From an uncultured Lachnospiraceae bacterium (lineage in GTDB: Bacteria; Bacillota_A; Clostridia; Lachnospirales; Lachnospiraceae): a stretch of 35,556 nucleotides of DNA. The first letter of the stretch is position 1, and each line of letters starts with the position of its first letter. A program made the translations under genes and the position numbers. The notes beneath the pieces were generated by a model. That model did no database searches. It had not been told where the DNA came from and saw only the letters and a list, made by a program, of their open reading frames with translations. The stretch covers positions 1 to 35,556 of the forward strand of contig CANOBT010000046.1 of NCBI GenBank assembly GCA_947564305.1. Reading direction: 5' to 3'. Shown piece after piece: positions 32,401-35,556 of this stretch.

Positions 32401-32953
32401 GATGCCAAATCTGGAGGCGATGAAGGCTTCCAATGACCAGCTTGCAAGAAAAGAAATGGGACCGATTTGGGCGGAAGAAAATAATAGAACAGAGTGGATA
32501 CAGGCATTTTACGGTTCACTGGAAGAGAAGCATAAACTGATCGGTACAGAATATGAACTGCATCGTCCGAGTGAGGAAGAAACATTCCTGAATCATGGAT
32601 ATGATGAAGAAAAGGGATTGGAGAATCTGGACGTGGAGGATCTTCAGAAAGCGGCAGAATTCCGCGGAGGTGAATATCTGGAAGAGGATGTAAAGGATAT
32701 TCATACGCCGGTAAAATGGAAATGTGCGTTCGGCCATGAGTTTAATCTGTCTGTGAACGGAGCTCTCCATGGAGGACACTGGTGTCCGGAGTGTATGAAG
32801 AACAGTTGGGCATACCCGAAGATCGCGAGGAAAAATCCATTTTACGCCCAGGTATGGGATCCGCAGCATAGCCCGGAGGAAACTTATGAGATTCCGATGA
32901 GGTTTAGTGCATATGAAATACGGGAAGAAATTAAAAAGGAATTAGACTTATAA
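29489..32953 (+). CDS. Fusion: OYE/dienoyl-CoA-reductase-type flavoprotein + extended SDR + zinc-ribbon-like domain
   Basis: An 1154-residue fusion. Residues 1-335 form an old-yellow-enzyme TIM barrel (NRVILPAMGTKF; INHRTDEYGGSFENRAKF). C340, C343, C347 and C361 match the 4Fe-4S motif of 2,4-dienoyl-CoA reductases and BaiCD-like enzymes. A FAD/NAD module follows, with GGGIGG (388-393) and GGGMVG (511-516). From residue 657 an extended SDR domain begins: ATGTTGMMGG (661-670), catalytic pair Y807/K811. The C-terminal part ends in a CxxxH...CxxC ribbon (C1079, H1083, C1099, C1102). The first half should reduce conjugated C=C bonds by NAD(P)H through FAD, Fe-S and FMN; the second should reduce or oxidise a carbonyl/hydroxyl. 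AAGGAG precedes ATG 29489. Substrate unknown. No frame break or stop separates the parts. Confidence 0.9.
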   Translation: MFDKLFSTIKIKDLELKNRVILPAMGTKFSGKGSSVTQKLIDYHVARAKGGCGLNIVEVCSVHTPSAPRRFLSISEDEYIPGLKKLTDAIHAEGGKAGLQLWQGGLAVSSDKAAQVLLPAPMPVSAEVTLPGITLETMQEVIECFGKAAARAVQAGFDCIEFHCAHNYLPHSFLSGGINHRTDEYGGSFENRAKFPLACIRSIRENMPEGMPLFMRIDAHDDYLDGGLTIEEVIRFCKLAGEAGVDVLDISRGNILTAGLKFEVPPIDLPRGFNVDNAAKIRRETGMVTIGVGRINTAEQAEEILEADKVDMVVMGRAQLVDPEFCNKSKAGKTEEIDYCVGCNQGCYDGFENMDMEYITCLRNPALGWEAECRLEPAEKAEKVLIAGGGIGGLEAAIILQQRGHHPILCEASDRLGGQFLTAGEAPRKAEMKNAVIAMGEKAKRLGVEIRMNTKVTPELIRELKPHTVMNAIGAEPVIPDIPGKDKAFVVNSHDVLNGKAEAAGNVVVIGGGMVGMEAAEYLAEKGAKVTVLEMLDAICADMGSTRKICVGESIYAAGIIPVTSLTVTEIRDGAVAGIKDGQEQEFPCDSVVIAVGSRSRDGHLLEEECYQQGIGYFEIGDAAMARRAINATREALDAAMTFDKEDVHRDRSRPRKVVFATGTTGMMGGQTLKQLLARPNRFRVRALVRPSEKNKALMKKYACPTLEVVWGDMADYETVKKCVDGSDYVLHIGAMVSPAADMYPEETLRTNIGSTLNIIKAIKEQPDPDKVHFAYVGTVAMTGSRLEPVHFGRVGDPMNPSIHDYYAMSKVFSEAALFDSGLKYWVSIRQTGQHPSAETAAQEPIMFHQPPNNVLEWSTQIESGICMANLCEDWVPESFWRKAYNLSSGKAYRKTTWEFMNLNLEPMGFCFEDVYPPEMMARFNFHGQYYTDADVLENYLHFRCIPGEEYWAGVKEEMERMMKNPMIAAMMPNLEAMKASNDQLARKEMGPIWAEENNRTEWIQAFYGSLEEKHKLIGTEYELHRPSEEETFLNHGYDEEKGLENLDVEDLQKAAEFRGGEYLEEDVKDIHTPVKWKCAFGHEFNLSVNGALHGGHWCPECMKNSWAYPKIARKNPFYAQVWDPQHSPEETYEIPMRFSAYEIREEIKKELDL

Positions 32954-32962
32954 AATAAGAGA

Positions 32963-33019
32963 AAGGGCAGCGCCTGCCGTCTTCACATTAGAAAGTGAAG
33001 GCGGCGGGGCTGCCCTTTT
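32963..33019 (+). terminator. Terminator after the fusion enzyme gene
   Basis: AAGGGCAGC (32963-32971) pairs with GCTGCCCTT (33009-33017), with an inner stem CTTCAC (32981-32986) and GTGAAG (32995-33000), followed by TTTT. The fusion gene is therefore probably transcribed alone. Confidence 0.85.
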
Positions 33020-33108
33020 CACAAGTAATCTTCTGGTTTTGGAATTCAATCATTAATATTTCACGAAGCCATCGGTATATATCAATATTGCCCTGAGAGA
33101 TAGCCCTA

Positions 33109-33137
33109 TTGTATAAAATGGAGTAAAATGCTATGCT
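33109..33137 (+). promoter_or_regulatory. Candidate promoter of the AraC regulator gene
   Basis: TTGTAT (33109-33114), a 17-base spacer and TATGCT (33132-33137), about 84 bases before the start codon. Confidence 0.4.
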
Positions 33138-33220
33138 ATATATCACGAGTTTGAACCCACTGCAAAAGAACTGATTATAAAAATCATAGTTTCTTTAAGT
33201 GTATTGGAGGCCGCAGTATT

Positions 33221-34447
33221 ATGGATAGAAAAAAATATATTTTAAAAAATGTTTATGATGTGTCCTTTCTGGCGGTACGGATCCTGGCTGATAATGGGAA
33301 AATCATCATGATGCCATATGACGGATTTGAAAAAAAGGATCCTATATGCTGCAATTCAGATCTCAGAAAAGCGGTTTTTGAATGCGGAAAGAGAAATGCC
33401 TTCAAATATGCCGCATATAATGATAATGGATATTTCTATTGTATTTTCTGCAAAAAGGATCAGAATGTGATATGGGGGCCGTTTGTTTTGGAAGTACATT
33501 CAGAGCTGCAGGAGAGAATGTACCTTGCCAGAAACCAGGTGAAGCAGAAGTCTATATATATTCCTCTGCTGAATGTGGATTATATCAAAAAGCGTATTTC
33601 TTTTATCCACGGGCTCTTGTTTGAGGAGTACTTTGATAGTCAGGAGCTTTTTGAGGGCGATTGGCCGGAGGAAAAGTCGGAGGGGCTCCATGCGAGCTTG
33701 TCGGAATACATTCTGGAAAATGCAGAGCGGGAGAGGGAGCACTTTTCCTTTCAGAGGGAACAGGAATTTTTTGAGTATTTATTGAACAATAAAATAGACA
33801 TTGAGGAGGTATTCCAAAAAGCTCCGGGGGAGCTGGATGATTTCAGGGATCTGTATGGACGGCAGGGACTTATTGCAGAGTCCCAGAAAAAAAGTATAGA
33901 ATATTCGGCTGTAATCTTCATTGCGCTTCTGACAAGGCATGTGATCACGGCTGGAGTCAGCGAGACAGAGGCATATAGATTAAGTGATGTATCTTTGCAG
34001 GAACTTTCCAGAGCAGAAGATATCATAGACATCGAGCGTATTTGCAGAAACAGTATCTGGCAGTTTATCAGTATGGCCAGAGAGTACAGGGAAACAGACA
34101 AGGGAGAGTCTGCATATATTGTGCAAAGCAAGGATTATATCGCAAAGCATATTTTTGAAAAAATATCGCTTCAGGATATCGCGGATGAAGTCGGGGTTCA
34201 TCCGGCTTATTTGTCGCGCCTGTTTTCAGAGCAGACAGGAGTTGGCATACTGCATTACATTCTTCAGGAGAAAATTCGTATCTCCTGTAATCTTCTAAAA
34301 TATTCCGGAAAACCAATTGCGGTTATTGCGGAATATGTCAATTTGTCCCCCCAAAGTTATTTTTCAAAGGTATTTAAAAAAGTCATGGATGAGACTCCTG
34401 CGCAGTATCGGAAAAATCATCTGAATAAAAATTTTATAAAATCGTAA
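33221..34447 (+). CDS. AraC family transcription regulator
   Basis: A 408-residue cytoplasmic regulator. The C-terminal 100 residues hold two helix-turn-helix motifs (ISLQDIADEVGVHPAYLSRLFSEQTG and PIAVIAEYVNLSPQSYFSKVFKKVMDETPAQYRK). The N-terminal part (about 1-140) looks like a small-ligand or PAS-like sensing domain with several cysteines (PICCNSD, YCIFCKK), and a helical segment joins them. I do not recognise the sensor family. TTGGAGG stands before ATG 33221. A GPH-type symporter gene follows after 87 bases on the same strand, so it probably activates that transporter; this arrangement is common for sugar and glycoside uptake loci in Lachnospiraceae. There is no receiver domain, so it is not a two-component regulator. 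Confidence 0.88.
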   Translation: MDRKKYILKNVYDVSFLAVRILADNGKIIMMPYDGFEKKDPICCNSDLRKAVFECGKRNAFKYAAYNDNGYFYCIFCKKDQNVIWGPFVLEVHSELQERMYLARNQVKQKSIYIPLLNVDYIKKRISFIHGLLFEEYFDSQELFEGDWPEEKSEGLHASLSEYILENAEREREHFSFQREQEFFEYLLNNKIDIEEVFQKAPGELDDFRDLYGRQGLIAESQKKSIEYSAVIFIALLTRHVITAGVSETEAYRLSDVSLQELSRAEDIIDIERICRNSIWQFISMAREYRETDKGESAYIVQSKDYIAKHIFEKISLQDIADEVGVHPAYLSRLFSEQTGVGILHYILQEKIRISCNLLKYSGKPIAVIAEYVNLSPQSYFSKVFKKVMDETPAQYRKNHLNKNFIKS

Positions 34448-34495
34448 AAAACAGATAAAAAAAGTAAAAAATGAATAAGAAATATTTTGCCGGAA

Positions 34496-34504
34496 TGCTA
34501 TATT
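34496..34504 (+). promoter_or_regulatory. Extended -10 of the symporter gene
   Basis: TGCTATATT at 34496-34504 is an extended -10, with no good -35 upstream. That pattern fits an activator-dependent promoter, plausibly served by the adjacent AraC protein. Confidence 0.4.
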
Positions 34505-34534
34505 GTCCTTATTAAAAGAAAGGAGAGTATTTTT

Positions 34535-35556
34535 ATGAAGGCAAAAAAGCAACTGGGAAAAGATAAGGATGGTATTCAAAAGGTCATGTATGGAAGTGAC
34601 TATTTTGGGGATTGTCTGGGACAGTTTGCATTGAATGCGATCAGCGGACTGGTAGGGCAGCTTACCTACTTTTACACAGATAAGGTAGGATTAGCCGCAG
34701 GAGGAGTCGCCACGGCATTCATGCTTGTCAGGATCATCGATGCGTTTACAGATCTGATCATGGGGTATATTATCGATCATACGAAGCCGGGAAGAGAACG
34801 CTACAGGCCATGGATTTTAAGAATGGTTGCTCCCACAGTGATCCTGACGATCATGCTGTTCACGGTACCACAGGGAATCAGTTCTGGTCTGCAGATTATT
34901 TATATGTTTATTACCAACTTTTTATTGAGTGCAGTTGTTTATACGGCAATCTGTGTTCCCTATTCGTCATTGATCGTTGTACGTACCTCCAGTCAGGACG
35001 AAAGAAGCCGTATGGGAATATGCCGTGCGGCAGCGGGTTATCTTTGCGGCATGATCATTACAGTTGGAATTATTCCCATCACAAATATGTTGGGAGGAGA
35101 CCAGAGAGCATGGATTACGTTTAGTACGGTTATAGGCGTTCTTTCTGGGATTATGTTGTTTATCACCTATAAAACAAGCAAGGAAACCAATTCGGCTGAA
35201 GAGAGTACAGAGACGCAGCAGTCAAATGAGGAAGCAGTACCGATGCAAGAAGCGGTTAAAAATCTTTTCCATAATAAGTATTGGGTACTTGCATTGATCA
35301 TAGGTGTCTGCTCCAATGTTGTAAATGGTCTCAGCCAGTCATCAGGTACCTATTATGCAAAGTGGATTTATGGAGATGACAATTTGTCAGCGGTAATAGG
35401 AGCGGCGAGTATCTTACCGTCACTGCTTGGGTTTATCACAGTAGGAATGTTGGTAAAGCATCTAGGTGTTACAAAAACAATACGGGTTACATGCGTAATG
35501 GGATTGTTATCTCAGGCATTAAGACTGTTGAATCCCTATCATTTTATTTATAATCT
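34535..35556 (+). CDS. GPH family sodium/cation symporter (partial, runs off the window)
   Basis: The first 340 residues of a major-facilitator-type transporter of the glycoside-pentoside-hexuronide family, which imports sugars or glycosides with a cation. The N terminus KVMYGSDYFGDCLGQFALN followed by the charged loop IIDHTKPGRERYRPWIL is typical, as is the PYSSLIVVRTSSQDERSRM loop. About nine spans are present. The frame remains open to the last base, so the C-terminal spans are missing. AAAGGAGAG precedes ATG 34535. It follows the AraC gene. Whether it feeds the fusion enzyme or a glycosidase beyond the window is unknown; some GPH members near ene-reductases carry non-sugar substrates. Confidence 0.9.
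   Translation, partial: MKAKKQLGKDKDGIQKVMYGSDYFGDCLGQFALNAISGLVGQLTYFYTDKVGLAAGGVATAFMLVRIIDAFTDLIMGYIIDHTKPGRERYRPWILRMVAPTVILTIMLFTVPQGISSGLQIIYMFITNFLLSAVVYTAICVPYSSLIVVRTSSQDERSRMGICRAAAGYLCGMIITVGIIPITNMLGGDQRAWITFSTVIGVLSGIMLFITYKTSKETNSAEESTETQQSNEEAVPMQEAVKNLFHNKYWVLALIIGVCSNVVNGLSQSSGTYYAKWIYGDDNLSAVIGAASILPSLLGFITVGMLVKHLGVTKTIRVTCVMGLLSQALRLLNPYHFIYN

Noticed and set aside
33020..33190. Minus-strand reading of about 55 codons (including a NRAISQGNIDIYRWLREI stretch) before the AraC gene
   Set aside because: It reads somewhat like protein and could be a decayed gene fragment, but it has no clear start, runs into the terminator hairpin and matches no family I know.
1..35556. CRISPR arrays, tRNA or rRNA genes, insertion sequences, prophage
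   Set aside because: No regularly spaced repeats, tRNA-like cloverleaf, rRNA sequence, transposase or phage structural gene was seen.

Overview
The window looks like the chromosome of a spore-forming Firmicute, most likely a gut Lachnospiraceae (Clostridium cluster XIVa type). The reasons are AGGAGG-type ribosome binding sites, a T-box leader on valS, the spoIIA-spoVA sporulation locus, YesM/YesN-type two-component proteins, a GPH sugar symporter with an AraC regulator, and several genes for plant oligosaccharide use. The species cannot be named from the sequence alone. I see no rRNA, tRNA, CRISPR array or intact insertion sequence.

Layout. (1) 1-4020: a GH32 sucrose/sucrose-6-phosphate hydrolase and a GH36 alpha-galactosidase, which together can take apart raffinose-family sugars. 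(2) 4041-13988: housekeeping genes: an M32 carboxypeptidase, valS behind a valine T-box, an LTA-synthase-like membrane sulfatase, folC, a 44-residue protein missed by length cut-offs, and a membrane-anchored TPR protein. (3) 14018-18894: the sporulation block spoIIAA-spoIIAB-sigF, a 53-residue membrane protein, spoVAA, spoVAB, then spoVAC on the opposite strand, then spoVAD and spoVAE. Three sigma-G-like promoters can be read here: one ahead of spoVAA and a divergent pair between spoVAC and spoVAD. (4) 19025-24845: a Na/Pi-cotransporter-PhoU protein behind a perfect 25-bp palindrome, a sensor kinase/AraC response regulator pair, and an HPr-like protein with no histidine. (5) 24874-28036: a structured candidate RNA ending in a 15-bp terminator, then a Vsr-type endonuclease lacking the zinc ligands and two adjacent, overlapping C5-cytosine methyltransferases, with no recognisable restriction enzyme. 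(6) 28173-35556: a MerR-type regulator divergent from a 1154-residue fusion enzyme, then an AraC regulator and a GPH-type symporter cut by the window end.

The most unusual object is the fusion enzyme at 29489-32953. It joins an old-yellow-enzyme/2,4-dienoyl-CoA-reductase-type flavoprotein (FMN barrel, 4Fe-4S cysteines, FAD/NAD module), an extended SDR domain with TGxxGxxG and YxxxK, and a C-terminal zinc-ribbon-like domain. The promoter in front of it has the 20-bp spacer typical of MerR-activated promoters. I infer an inducible pathway that reduces both a C=C bond and a carbonyl of some imported or diffusible compound (steroid, bile acid, phenylpropanoid or other enone). The substrate is not known. 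The second most unusual is the lone inversion of spoVAC within an otherwise canonical spoVA cluster, with promoters apparently adjusted to fit.
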